Source of the DNA: Rotaria sordida | Taxonomy: Eukaryota > Rotifera > Eurotatoria > Philodinida > Philodinidae | Length of the DNA: 64,000 nucleotides | Assembly: GCA_905250125.1 (NCBI GenBank) | Contig: CAJNOL010001161.1 | Location: 1 to 64,000 of the forward strand | Direction of reading: 5' to 3' | Shown here: piece after piece, positions 26,407 through 39,157 of the stretch | Layout: every line of letters starts with the position of its first letter | Position numbering within the stretch: position 1 is the stretch's first letter | The notes under the pieces: generated by a model | Seen by the model: only the letters and a program-made list of their open reading frames with translations | The model's database searches: none | Told to the model about the DNA's origin: nothing | Translations under genes and position numbers: made by a program

Positions 26407-29400
26407 GATATAATAATCTACAATAGAAAAATAAAGAACATAGATAAGTTAATGACTGTCGATCATCTTCTATCCTACTCAAGTTACAACAACATTCAAT
26501 AGAGCTCGTCCGTCTATCTATCTATCTATTTGTCTGTAGATATGCATATATTGAAGAAGAAAAGAAACATACACACTATACTATCTAATCTGTCATTATT
26601 ATTCTTCTTCTTTCTATATAAGACCATTTCTAGTATAAGCGCATACGTTTGTCTTATGCCAAACACTTAATACACAAAGAACAACAATGAATATAATGCA
26701 CTAATAGAAATCATTTTTCTTTTAAGCTAGCCAACCGACGCCGAATCTATATAGGGTGTTCATTTCACTTCAAACAAATATATTTTCAATTATATGACGC
26801 GACGTGTATATATATATAGATGTATTTGTTTTAGGATTAGTCGCACCATGTGACAAAATGCAATTTTTTTCCCTCTTTGAACATCATCATCATCATCGTC
26901 TCTTCTTCAGAGCGTCATCTGTTTCTGTGCAGCTGCAAAATCCTTAATGAATAAACATGCGATTGATGCAGATGTTACAAGAGGAAGAGAAAAAAAATGA
27001 ATGGACAGGTATCTGGTCTGTTGTCTATCTTACGCGTGCACAAATACATATAGTAGCAGCTGCACAAAAGGTTAGCGCGTATCAATCAAACAAAACGATT
27101 TGCTTTACTTAACTATCAACGATAGCTACGCTTACATACATACATATATAGAAAAAGGTTAAAATGCTAGCATTGAAATGGTCAAAACCGACAACTCCAT
27201 CAATCATATTTTCACTTGTACAAAGAAAAAAAAACTATGTAAAAGTTTTTTTAGTTCTATTTTTATTTTTTCATTTTTTTTGTTTGTGATTATTTCCTTG
27301 TTCACAAAGATAAGAAACAGAAAAATAGAAGTAGATGTTATTTGTAAAAAAAAAAAAGAAAAGACATCTGTGTTCGGAGATGAACTTAAGGAAGAAGAAA
27401 GCAGACCATAAGTTAAAAATTAGCGTAGCTAAAGCGGCAAACAGAGGGAAGAGAATATAGAACATATGTTTTTTATTTTTACGAAGGGACCATTTGGTTC
27501 TCTTTGGGGAATTAGAACAGAAGTTGCACGAGTGTATATTCCCAGTATGAGCAAGGCAAAAAAAAAACGAAGAGACTGATAGATGGCAAAATCGAATTGC
27601 TTCTGCTGCTGCTGCTATTGCCAGCTGTTGACGCAAAACGAGCAAAAGAGTTATAAACTGTTTAACGTATGCATGACATATTCGTATGTCGGCGTCTACG
27701 TGTAAAAAGATGCAAGTAGATAAGCTTTAGTCTAGAGTGATTTGAACAGCTGTACATTAGAATTAGATATATCATACTTGTTTAGTTATATATTTAAGTA
27801 TCTATATATAAAGTCAAACAAGAAGAAAAAAAACAGTAGCTTTTCATACTATACAAACAGTCATATGCGAATTATAACAGTCAATTACTTTTATTAGAAT
27901 TTTCAGCAATAATAAAATACTATGTAACACAATAAATTATAGTATACACATAAAAAACTAATACTTACTCAATTTCCTAACAATGTCGCAAGTGAACTGA
28001 TCGGGTATTGTTGCTTGATCGTCAATGATAGTGGTATATCGTGCACTGAAGGCAAGAGAGATATGTAAACATAAAGCTTCCGTCTGCTGTCTTCTTTTTT
28101 TTCCTTCCCTCGTTCTTTCTTTTTTTTTTCTTCTTCTTCTTTTCTATCTCTCTCTCTCTTTTCCTCTAATGGTTGATTTTTTGATTGGGATGCTGTGAAC
28201 ATTTCTCTTTTTTTCTCTCTTTTTTTTTATCTCACATCAACAGAGATTTGATGCTATATTGAAGACCAATTTCATGTATTCTCTCATCAGGTGTTACCGG
28301 TTTCTTGTTCTTTGTTTATATAAAAGTCGTGCAGCGACATAGACATGTAAATCGCCTATGGCGTAGTGCACCTGCATTAGACTCTCGACAATAATAAGCA
28401 AACGAATAAAATAGATAAGAGAGAAAAAAAGAAAAGAATACGTATATCGACATACATTTTTAAATGACAGAAAGATAGCTCCATATGAAGGATTCACACC
28501 GAGACGATGATGATGAGAATGGAGAAAGAAAAACGAACAGTTGTCAAACAAGCAGCAAATGTCTATATTTGACGTACATGTGATTGTTGATTTTTCCCGC
28601 CGTTAGGTATATATATATATCTAAACATAACACATACTGTTAATCGATTTCTAATTGAATCACACCTTTTCATTTCTATATCAATAAACTTTAAAAAAAA
28701 GACAAGAATGTTTGTTAATATAAAAGATGTGAACAAAAAAATATTCAAACATTTGAATGCTTCCATTGAGAATAACATACATTGTTTTTTTTATATTTAA
28801 AAGGAAATAGGATCTATAATGATATACAAACAAAATATATGTATTATTCTGAAATAGATCAAGATGTGATATTTCAACAAAATACAATCATGCTTAAATA
28901 TATATGCAAATAGTTTTAGTTTTCAATTGATATTCAATTCTATAATATATATATATATATATATTATACTAACATTTTGTCAATCATCTTCTATGGAATT
29001 TAGTGGGACATATGCTCATACTTTAGCCTTTTCAAATAATTGATTTTTTCAAACGTTTTAATCATGGATACAAACAACAACACAAAAAAAGAGCCTATGT
29101 TATTAATCAACATATGTCAGAAAGAAAGAAGTAAAAGGTTGTGATTGAAGAATAAACATATAAAAAATATAGACAATACAGAATAATTCGAATGTCAAGA
29201 TAGATGTGCTATTAGTAATTATTTGTTTTTCAATGCATTGTTTTCCTACGGGTATGATAGAATTTTTGTTTACAAAAAATAATAAGTCACGTTTCTATAA
29301 GTCTTGTTTTTTTTTTTTAATCAAACTCAAGATTATCATTTCATTGAATACGAGAATAAAAAGTTAAATGTTAAATAGCGCCTTCTTCAAAAAGTATTTT

Positions 29401-32400
29401 GAAAACAAAATCCGTGTGTAAAACGACTTATCTAGTATTCTAGCTAATTTAATATAAAACTATGTTCGATCAGCAACTGGGCATTTGTCGTGTCTTCTTC
29501 TACATGTCATTGACGACTCATGCGACAGCTGTACACTTTAAAAATGGTATAAGATAATAAACTTATAAAGACTCTCCATATATACGATCATGTGAATTTT
29601 TTAGATTTTGTTGTCGAAAAATGGTTTTGTAAGTGGAAATAACTAAAATCAACATTTTTAATCATGACTGCAAGGCATTAGTTGTTTTTTTTTCTTATAA
29701 GAACCTCTTCGCTTCTAATTTACAAATCAGCAGTGGTTTCGATAACTTTGTTTTATCCTATAACCGAGAAATGTATTGTAAGAAAACAGTACAAACTATT
29801 ACTTTTAATGACATTTGTTATAATGCATTAGAATTTATTTCAGATAATTATTTTTTTTTTGTATAGAAGAAAAAAACATGAATTATTTTGCATAATAAAC
29901 GCATCTACATAGTTTAAGGGTGCAGATTAGTATGACAATTATGAGATTGATTAAAGCCATTGAAAAAGAATAAGCTTTTGAAAATTGCTGTTAAACAATT
30001 CAATGATTTGCACGGTACTAATAGAATAATCTATTGCATCATGCTTCTTTTCAACGTATGTTAAGATTTTTTAGTCATATTATATAGAACTGATCTTTTC
30101 ATAATCAATAGTATATATATATATCACAGGAAGTAGTAACTCTAAAGGAAACTATTCAAGAACGAACAAAGTACAATCGCTTTTTTTTAAAGATAACCAA
30201 TTCAAGAAATTAGCTGTTTTATATTAACAAATTCTTGTAGGAAAACAAGATATTTTAATCAATAAACAACATTCTTTATACTTAGTTTATAACAAATGTT
30301 ATCGAATCGATAGAAAAATCTTATAGCATATAGTTAATACTGTATTTATCTAAACAGTTATGAAGACAGAAATAATATATATCAATGGATAATCAATTAT
30401 ATTATTCAAAATATTTTATTGATAATAATAAATTGATTATAAGCATTTAAGTAACAAATATAACTAAGGTAAAGAGCATCTACATATCATAACGTAGTAT
30501 TGAACTCATTGATGATGATGAGAAGAATGTAATTATCGTATTTTTTAAACTAAGATTACAGAAAAAGATACTTAACCAACATAATTATAATTGTACTGTG
30601 TAAATGAAAACTTTTGATATCAAAAGTAACAATCGATGACAGTGGATTGTATAAAATAATGTTTTGCTGAAAATTAGCCGAAGATTATAATACTTATTGT
30701 AAATAGTTATCATGAAAATGTTTCCATGTTCTTATCAAAAACTAAAGAAAAAATTGAAAGAAAAATTAAATCGAAAACATCTTACACAATTTCTTTTTGT
30801 ACACATTGAAGTAATACTTTTCGCTCTATGTCTAATTTGATTAATGGATTTTCTCTCAAATGTAAGACATTATAATCTTAGAATTTCTTTTGTTTGGTTA
30901 TACTTAAAATGTTGTTTTTTTTTTAATCAATGTTATTAAACAACTTTCTGGCATTGATGCCGCATTATAAGCTACGTATTTGTTTCTTTTGTTCTCAATG
31001 TTAATTGATATGAAAAGAAGTGGAACCAATTTTCTTTTCTTTTCTTTTTATTTCTTTTCAGTTTCAATTGAAAATCAATAATCAGTAAACAACATCAATA
31101 GTCAAGATCATATGTTGTCGTTGACGTGATATACTCTTGACAAGAGAAGGTCCAAATACTTCTTCTTCTTCTAAGATTCATCGTTAATATTTATTTAATG
31201 TCAAAAGAAAAAAAAAACATGTTTATTTTCTTTCTCTTACTCTTCAAACAACGGAATCAATTAATATTAACTATTACTAGGCATGAATTTACTTACTTGT
31301 ATTTGAAGTGAACAATAGTCTTTAATCTATACTAAAGAGTTTCATATTTTCATATATGATCCAAGTAAATGACAATAGCCGTAGTTTAAATCTATTCTTG
31401 GTTGATTATTGTTTGACTAGAACTAGCTCCATTAGTGATTGTGTCGAAAATGTTCACATACATTTTCTGTGAGTGGTATATAGTTGCAATCATATATAAT
31501 TGATTAGGTTTACGTTGACTTTCTTCACTTACATGAAACAGCAAGTCTTATCAATTGCTGCTGTGAAGTGTATACAATGAGAAAAAAAAATGAAACGATA
31601 CATTAATTCAATAGCAATTATCAACAAAATTAGATGGAGTAATATAATTTTGCATTGAAGATAAAGATAAGAAAAGCATAACTTTACACTATTGATTTGT
31701 TCTCAAATGAATGAGAGCTAATGAAGTCTGAAGATAGTATTCCTTTGTTAACAGAACTTCAAGAAATAAACATGAAATAATGATTTTCTATTTCTAAATC
31801 ATACGGAAATGACAGTTTATTTATATTCTGATAATAACCAAGACATATTCAACTAAAAAACATACCTTTTCGAATTACAAACATCTTTTTTTTCCTAGAC
31901 TCTTACTAGAGGCCAAACATGGATCGTGAAGATCAAAATGAATCATTTCGAGCAAAAAAAAGTTGATATCTAAGTGGTTAATATCATATTGAAGTGTTTT
32001 TCAGATGTATTAAAGTTGCCATCAAACATTTGATTTGAATGTATTTTTTGATGAACTTATAAAATCTGTCTCTGTATTTCTTCCTCGGTTTTTTTTACTT
32101 CCTTTGTTTCGAACATATTATTTTAAAATCTTTTTTCTATCTCTTTTTTTTACGAAATTCACGCCAAAGAGTGGTTTTTTTTCATAAAAAACGAAGAAAA
32201 AAGTTATTAAAAAACAACGTTTATTAGAAACGAAAAGAGAAAAAGAAGAATTGATGGAGTGATCGACTAATGTAGGAGAGAGAATGCAATATAATTTATC
32301 AATAAATCAACATTCCAGTCATCGATACGCCGTTCAATATAAGATATCAATGCAGTCGTTCATATTAATAATCAGTATTAGTTTCTTTACGTTTAATACC

Positions 32401-33190
32401 TTGATTTCATCTAGAATCTAAATAAATTTTAGTGAAAAATGTTTTTTATGTTATTGGCATTGTTCGATTGAGTTAAATACGTACTAAAGTCTATGATTGC
32501 AAGTGAAAAAACAGCTCACTCATGTATTTCATATTTCTTGAGTATTTTATCAGTTCACTTGTTATATCATTAATATTCTTGTATTGTAAGCTGGTGTCAA
32601 AGTTGATTTATGATACATTTCAAAATAGGCAAAGATTGAGGCAAATGTATATCGAAACGAATAAACTGATTCATTTTTCTTAATGTGCTAAACTGATACT
32701 GAACTATTATTTTAAGATTAGGTTGCTGTCAAGAAACATTGCAATTGTACTATGAAAAAAAACCCATCAATTTCTCTTTTGAAAACAATAATTTTATTGT
32801 TTTTGTTTGAATTACATTTTAGAATCTGGAAATATGATGACTTAATCTCAACATCTTGATCGATAATTTCAGTAATGTTGATAGACAAGAAACTTTTATT
32901 CATCAGTCAGATCGTATTGATTTTTGACTAGAATTTCTATATAGGTGTTTATTTCGTCGGTACAGTATTTCTTCGTTTTTTTCGTGCTTCTATAATAATT
33001 TCATCTAACGATCCGTATCGAGATACCCGCTTCGCATGATTCTGATTGTCAGCCTTTCCACTTTTTGATATGTGGAGTGGATCATCCTCTTTGTAATCTA
33101 TTCTTCACAATTTTCATTTTATTGAATCTTAGTTCATTACTAGAACACTTTTCGAAAATGTTAAAGAAAACTATCATAATTTAAGATAGC
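26407..33190. other. Long intergenic region, no protein gene seen
   Basis: About 6.8 kb upstream of the HLH gene. It is AT-rich, with low-complexity purine/pyrimidine tracts (28080-28230), an (ATCT)n run at about 26514-26528, a CATCAT run at 26884-26896 and TA dinucleotide tracts (about 28945-28965). Open frames here encode Lys/Glu-rich or Phe-rich low-complexity peptides and are not convincing. The most suggestive content is a group of CAGCTG sites (listed separately). It may be a cis-regulatory domain of the HLH gene. Confidence 0.5.
26930..29531. promoter_or_regulatory. Cluster of five CAGCTG E-boxes upstream of the ID-type HLH gene
   Basis: CAGCTG occurs at 26930, 27057, 27622, 27747 and 29526. 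At this base composition fewer than one would be expected in the whole 7.5 kb gap. CAGCTG is a typical bHLH (E-protein/achaete-scute class) site, and ID genes are often targets of the factors they inhibit. The regulatory role is inference. Confidence 0.35.
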
Positions 33191-33194
33191 GAGT

Positions 33195-33572
33195 GGTTCT
33201 CCTGTTTTTGGAGCTTAATTTTGTTATTTTAATTTAAAAAATCTCGAAAATAGGAGAAAATTTGCCTAATAAGTTTCTCCAAACTTAATGAAAATCATCT
33301 TATTGGCTACTCTGAACTCAGAGGAAATTGCTTTCAGGTTTCTCCAAAACCGACGAAAATAGATTCATTGATGTTCTCCAAGATTGGAGAAATCTGTTCC
33401 ATATATTTCTCAGAAATAAGAGAATGCTATCTAATAGGTTTCTCCGAAATCGGAGGAAGTTTAATGATAGATGTTCTTCAAAATCAGAGAAGACTGAAGA
33501 TATTTTTTTCGAAAAACGGAGAAAAGTTCATTCGAAATTTCTCAGAAATGAGAGGAGGTTGTCCTCGATTTT
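33195..33572. repeat. Degenerate 33-base tandem repeat with a palindromic core
   Basis: About eleven to twelve copies of a unit centred on TTTCTCCGAAATCGGAGGAA occur with spacing near 33 bases (for example at 33338, 33373, 33406, 33438, 33472, 33508 and 33538). The core is an inverted repeat (TTTCTCC...GGAGAAA), so each unit could form a small hairpin. Because 33 is a multiple of three, the plus frame from 33328 translates into an 11-residue periodic peptide (FLRNKRMLSNR, FLRNRRKFNDR, and so on). I read this as a minisatellite, not a gene. It ends in a GC-rich tract with the perfect palindrome GGAGTACTCC at 33591-33600. Confidence 0.8.
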
Positions 33573-33984
33573 TCAAAAGCTGGGGGGAGGGGAGTACTCC
33601 TCCCGCTCGCGCCGCTCCTGACTGCAGCTCATCCGTTCCGTATTCGCACTTCATGAATTGTTATGTTCTTTTTCTCTAATTTGTTAAATTTTTTTTATCA
33701 ATAGCTTAATAAATGATAAAAACTTTTCATTTTCTATGTTCGTTTGGAAAAATAAATTTATTTATTTATTTGGTTTCTTATGAAAATATTTCAATTCAAA
33801 CGAAATCATATACTATTTTCTCTTGTTTACCGCAAAAATCGATGTTCGAGGAGGCGGGGCGGCTTCCATGGGTATCTCGTCATCTCTCTCTACATATATA
33901 TGCTTCTATGTAAAAAAAAGAAAAAAAAAGTGGCATTTAAGTTCTATTAATTCTATTTTATTTAATAAACAAAGTATACAATGA

Positions 33985-35040
33985 TCATTCAGACATCAAA
34001 ACATCATGTTTCGTATTTTTTCGTCGTTTATATAAATAAACACTTAGAGCAGCAAAAATACCAATCGCTAATTCAACACATAAAACAATAATAAGAGCTT
34101 GAGTGTCTGGTGGAAGTTTTCTTGATGACTGATTTTTAGCTAATTGATTAAGTAATGATGCAAGTCGATGACCTGCTTGTGCTAAACGTTGATCAATAAG
34201 AGGCCAATTTCGATTGAAATATTCTTCACCTAATTTAAAATTTAATGAAACATTAAGTTTAATATTATTATCGTCGAAATAAACTTGTTGACAAACATAA
34301 CTAACACTTTCATCAATCCATGTTTTATAATCATTATATGTTTCATTAATTAATAAAGATTGATTAAACATAAGTGATTTCAAATATTCATAATAAAGAT
34401 TAACATCCGATTGAAAATGACGATTAATACGAATATTAATTATATCAACATCCCATATTGTATGAAGATTTGTTAGATTTGTTCCATTGAAAAAAAAACC
34501 TAGAAGATAATTTTAAAACTAAATTTAACAAAAACCTAACATAAACTTACCTTTGACATTATTTCCACCAAAATCTCCTTTAAAACCGCAATGTAATGGT
34601 TGATGAACATCACCAAGAAAATGAACAAGAAAAAAAAGAGCTTGTTGTTGTTGAACATAATCACAATTATTATCAATTAATCTTTGTGAATAATTCTTTA
34701 ATGCACCTTCAATACATCTATTATTTAAACAATCTCTTGTTGAAATATATTCACAATTCCAATCAGGTATATTTACAAAATGTAATTGACGAGACCATTG
34801 CCACTTATGATAATCAAATGGATTTGTATCTGGATAAAGTATTATATCAGGCCATGATGAAATTGCACTTAAATTACCTGATAAATTCGTTGGTATATAA
34901 TTATAAATCCATCTATTAGTAGATGACTCTAATTGACTTTGAGCAAGGCGTGCAACAAGACTATGTCCGATTGGTCCCCAACCAAAAGCACAAAGAATTC
35001 TTTGATAGAATAGAACGAAGTACAATTTCGATATTGACAT
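33985..35040 (-). CDS. S1/P1-type zinc nuclease with a C-terminal membrane anchor
   Basis: A secreted or surface-exposed nuclease of the S1/P1 family, cleaving single-stranded nucleic acid or 3'-nucleotides at a trinuclear zinc site. Two exons (35040-34551 and 34499-33985) give 334 residues. A hydrophobic signal peptide ends before WGPIGHSLVARLAQ, whose Trp is the usual mature N-terminus and first zinc ligand. Further ligand motifs: SSWPDII, HKWQWSRQLHFVN, FFLVHFLGDVHQPLH, DFGGNNV and NLHTIWD. All expected His and Asp ligands appear present. Unusually for the plant and fungal enzymes, a transmembrane helix (ALIIVLCVELAIGIFAALSVYLY) followed by KRRKN lies at the C-terminus, so the enzyme would sit on a membrane with its active site outside or in the lumen. 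The family is uncommon in animals, so horizontal origin is plausible. Confidence 0.93.
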
Positions 35041-35936
35041 GATATGAATTGTATATTAACGAACGAAAAGAAAAACAACTGAGATAGAAAATAATAAACA
35101 TCGATAGGGGTCAAATCAATAAACGATCAAAATGGACGGATCATATGACTCATTGTTTATTATATAATTCTATTTCGTTTGTTTATCTTCTGTTAAAATT
35201 AATTAAATGAACAATAAAAATACATTTTAAAAATTTCTTTTTCTGTTTTTTCTAAACAATTAAATAGCATTTATTTAACTCTGTGATGGACAGTGATACA
35301 TATTTGTACCATTTTTTTGTTTTCGATTGCAAAACTATAATAAACTAGGATCAGTGATTCTTGTAGAAAGAAGGATGGTACTACATAGACGGAATTAATT
35401 TCTAGTTACTTCAGTTCAAGTAGCAATGTTTATCTGTTTCTTCAACAGAGAGTTTTGAAGAAGGTTATCACTAATTCTCTCTTCGAAAAGAGACTCGATA
35501 GACGTTAGCAAATCGAAAGGTTGAACATGTGCTTTGTTTCAAATATAAGTTATATTTGCATTGTCCTTTCTGTAACAGTGAGCTCGTTATTTACGTTGTA
35601 TAGCACATGGTTGTTGCGCCACCCGTTTGATACAAAACAAGCACATGATGGTGCAATGTATTTTAAGTAAAACGGATGCAACAGACTAACAACACTGGCA
35701 TCACACATACAGTACTTCAGTATTGTCGATCTGGCTCTCGTGTATGATAATGTAGATTACGGTCTATTTGACTGCATCATCAGTATCGACAGAACTTCAC
35801 CAACCAAAATTCGTCCATTAAAGGGTTAAAAGAATGGAATAAAATTTGAAATAGATTGATCTTTATCGAATACAAAATAACATCAAAATGTTTCCTAAAA
35901 CAATTCACAAGGTCGATTTAGTTGACTCTATCTCGT
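35041..35936. other. Intergenic, no gene seen
   Basis: Promoter side of the nuclease gene and upstream flank of the tRNA. No open frame or repeat of note. Confidence 0.5.
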
Positions 35937-36019
35937 GCCAGGGTGGCCGAGTGGTTAAGGCGTTGGACTTAAGATCCAATTCACAATAGTGAGCATGGGT
36001 TCGATCCCCATCCCTGGCA
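35937..36019 (+). tRNA. trnL-UAA: tRNA-Leu (anticodon UAA)
   Basis: Complete 83-base class II tRNA. Acceptor stem GCCAGGG/CCCTGGC with discriminator A, D arm GCC-GAGTGGTTAA-GGC, anticodon arm TTGGA-CTTAAGA-TCCAA with TAA in the loop, long variable arm TCAC-AATA-GTGA, and T arm ATGGG-TTCGATC-CCCAT. The internal A box (TGGCCGAGTGG) and B box (GGTTCGATCCC) are intact. There is no intron and no encoded CCA. Confidence 0.97.
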
Positions 36020-36024
36020 AATTC

Positions 36025-36030
36025 TTTTTT
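36025..36030 (+). terminator. RNA polymerase III terminator of the tRNA-Leu gene
   Basis: Run of six T residues beginning 6 bases after the tRNA's 3' end, the usual Pol III stop signal. Confidence 0.8.
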
Positions 36031-37517
36031 AGTCAGAATTTACATTATGCAACACTAGTTATTGAAGTCAATTCCATCCACATATTTTTATTTTAAACTC
36101 GATCCTAGAAATTAATTTTTTTTAGTTTTCTAGAGCTGAAATCACATTCTATGTCACAGAACTAGTAATAATATGGTTTATGAGTCATGATGTCTATGAC
36201 ACACTTCGAAGTGCCATGTTCGAGCCTGGTTATCGTCTGATGTTGAAATAACTTAAAGTATGTAATCTATCAAACATATTCATGCAGTTACTTCGCGAAG
36301 ATGGCTTTTCATTAGATAAGTTTGATTAAAACAATTTGTACACTACGAGTAGTCTAAATTTTTCATAATCATTTTTCCACGACACTTGCTTGATCTCTGT
36401 TGTTTTGATTATCTAGACAAGCAACGAATGAAAATAAAAAATGATTTCCCTCTTTATAAGATAGGAAAATGTTCAAAAAACCAATACCTCAACGATAAAA
36501 TGAAACATAGGAACCATAATGTTTTTCAAAATTCAACTTATCTCTATCATTATAGAACATAGGTCTCTAATTTTCATACTTACCAATATACTTAATAAAT
36601 ATCAGTCTTGTTGTTCTTTCTTAAATATAGTGTAGCTATATCTTCTCCCTAAGACATCGACTACACATAAATAGTATTGCTTTGTTCTACCAATGCCCAA
36701 GTTGATTTCTAAAGAAAAGTGATAAATTTCCTACTAACTATATTCATTCATTCTAATATAACTATATGATTATACGCCTCATTGAATCGAATATTATATA
36801 ATATAACAAGTAACCACCTTTGTATTTTGCTTTGAAACTCATTCTCCACCGGAAGACAAAGGATATGAACTTGTTCGACTTGTAAAAAAAAAGACAGTCT
36901 CATAGATAAGCTCTTAATGAAGAAAAAAGCAGACAGATCTTCTGAGATGCTGTAAAAATAATAATTAGCTAAGTTTATTTGCATTTTTGTATTAGATTTC
37001 TCCGAAAAGCCACATGTAGCATAACTGTTATATGTATTCGATCGAAGAATTATTCATTACTATTCAAATAAATCTTAGTTGAAGAATAAGAAAGAGAAAT
37101 AGTATGACCACTTTGAGTACCATTGAGAAATTTATCTCATTCTAAATATCAAATCAAGAGAATTATGCAAATAGATAAAGATAAGATTGATTAAATAAAT
37201 TAGTAGACTATAGCTCTTGTTTATTTTGTTAACTTTGTTACAACAAAAAAATAGATACTTGTGCATTTACATGAAAAAAAACCTACAGAATGAGATAATT
37301 TAACCATAAAGAAGATAGATACGAAATAAAAAGAAATTCTTTCAATATCTTGTTGAATAATAATATGAACAAAGATGAAAAAAAAAATTAATCTGTTGAT
37401 ACATAAATAACTTTAGTCTCTTGATTATGTTTTATGAATTTTATTTACAAATCATATTTCTTCCATTCCATTCCCTAAATGAATAAAAGAAACTCGAGAT
37501 TATTAAAACAAAGAAAA
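36031..37517. other. Intergenic, no gene seen
   Basis: AT-rich spacer between the tRNA and the 3' end of SGT1. No supported coding or RNA feature. Confidence 0.5.
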
Positions 37518-39157
37518 TCAAAATGAACTGACATCAGGTGGTTCACAAGTTACTCGACCTTTGGATACTTCTTCCCAATTCATATTTAAACATGTACCAC
37601 CAGATTCATACTAAAAATAAATATTTCTACTATTTCACAGTTAAAGAAAAAAAGATGAGAATACACTTGCCATCGATTTGTTCATTGCACGACGTGTATT
37701 TTCATCACTATCTCGATACAATCTTTGAAAGATACTAGAAAAATATGGGTTTTATAAAAAAAAAAAAATAACACAAAACCAAAAGAAAACAATAACTTAC
37801 GCATTACTATCACCCATATCATCCTGATTTTCTTTTTCATCCTTTTTTATTTCAGCTTCCAATTTATCCCAATTTTTTGCACGTTGACTTGATGATGGAT
37901 AAGTTGGAGCTTTTTCAACTAAAGGTCGACTCATTGGAACTAGAAATATCATATATAGATAAACATAAAACAGTTAACAATATTGTACCTGGTGGTAGAG
38001 CTTTAGTTGCTGTTGATTGAGCATCCAATGACGTCCACTGTATAGCTTGTCGTTTATATAATTTTATTTCAATCTATCATCGAGACGGAAGAATGTCATA
38101 TAGAAATGAAAAAATAACATAATATCTATCTTACATTTGAACTAGTAACATTGAAATTTGTACGTGACGAATCAATTGGATAAGCAAGATCAAGTGCAAG
38201 TGAATAATCATGACCAGAAGAAGGTATTTTCGTATTGATGTTAATCTAAACAAAAATATTATTGACACTTAATTTTATCAACTTGAAATTTAATAAAGCT
38301 ATACAAACAGTTGTATCTGTTGAGTGGACTTGAACTTGATCTTTTTTAAGACCTTTAATAGGAATTTGAATAGTAACAACACTATCTGTTTGATAGAATG
38401 AATGTCTAAAAACAACAACTCATAATTATGAACAAAAAAAAAAAGAAAAACCTATGAAGCATACTTAATTTTCGCCGGTGGTAATGGATGAACAGGTGTA
38501 ATATTCGTAGCTAACTTTTCTTTTTCAATAGACATAGCTATAGGAACAGATTTTTTTTCTACGTTAAACTAAAACTATAAATTAATTAATCAAGAAAATT
38601 GTATACCTGTTAATTCTTTTTCACATATATGCTGCCATATTTTTAACTGTTCATTAGCAGCTGGAAAAATAAATAGAATATAAATTTTTTAGTAAAACGA
38701 GATGAATATAATCAACTTACAATCAAATTCAAGTCCACGAACAAATACTTCCAGAGCTTCTTCTTTTAAATCTTGATTATATAATGAAACACCTTTGCGA
38801 ATATATGCTTTGATATTTGTTTCATCCAATTGAATAGCATCATTACTGTCCTTCAATGCATCTAGAAGAAAAAGTAACAACAATATAGTGGTATTCGCTT
38901 CAAAAAAAAACAAACTCGTACTTACCTGCATAGTTTTTTAATTTTAAAGAACATTGAGCACGTGATGCCAAGATTTTAGAAGTAAATCGATGATCAGTTT
39001 TATCATCGTTCACAAGAGCTTTTGTATAAAACTAGATGATAAATTTTTACTATGAAGGAAAAGAGAAAAATTTTTTTTAAGAACAAACTTCATGTGCTTC
39101 TTCATATTTCTCATCAACAAAAGCTTCGTTTGCTTGTTCAAAAACTTGTTTCGACAT
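37518..39157 (-). CDS. sugt1: SGT1 (SUGT1) co-chaperone, TPR-CS-SGS
   Basis: SGT1 is an HSP90 co-chaperone needed for SCF ubiquitin ligase function, kinetochore assembly and NLR-type receptor stability. The start at 39157 gives MSKQVFEQANEAFVDEKYEE, beginning a three-unit TPR domain (YADALKDSNDAIQLDETNIKAYIRKG, about 38930-38790). The middle is a CS domain (KIKHSFYQTDSVVTIQIPIKGL, through the NVTSSNIEIKLYKR strand). The C-terminus is an SGS domain with WDKLEAEIKKDEKENQDDMGD, FQRLYRDSDENTRRAMNKS and YESGGTCLNMNWEEV. Domain order and length match the family. About nine short introns interrupt it. Confidence 0.95.

Noticed and set aside
27271..27645. Minus-strand 124-codon open frame
   Set aside because: Phe- and Lys-rich translation of AT-rich DNA, including a poly-Ala stretch from a CTG run; no family features.
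27969..28202. Minus-strand open frame rich in Lys and Glu
   Set aside because: It is a translation of a pyrimidine/purine low-complexity tract with no conserved motif.
33328..33679. Two overlapping plus-strand open frames of about 100 codons
   Set aside because: Both are translations of the 33-base tandem repeat; openness follows from a repeat length divisible by three, and neither has a start context or splice partner that supports a gene.
36190..36240. Possible second tRNA or tRNA fragment (TTCGAGCC box)
   Set aside because: No acceptor stem or anticodon arm can be folded around it.
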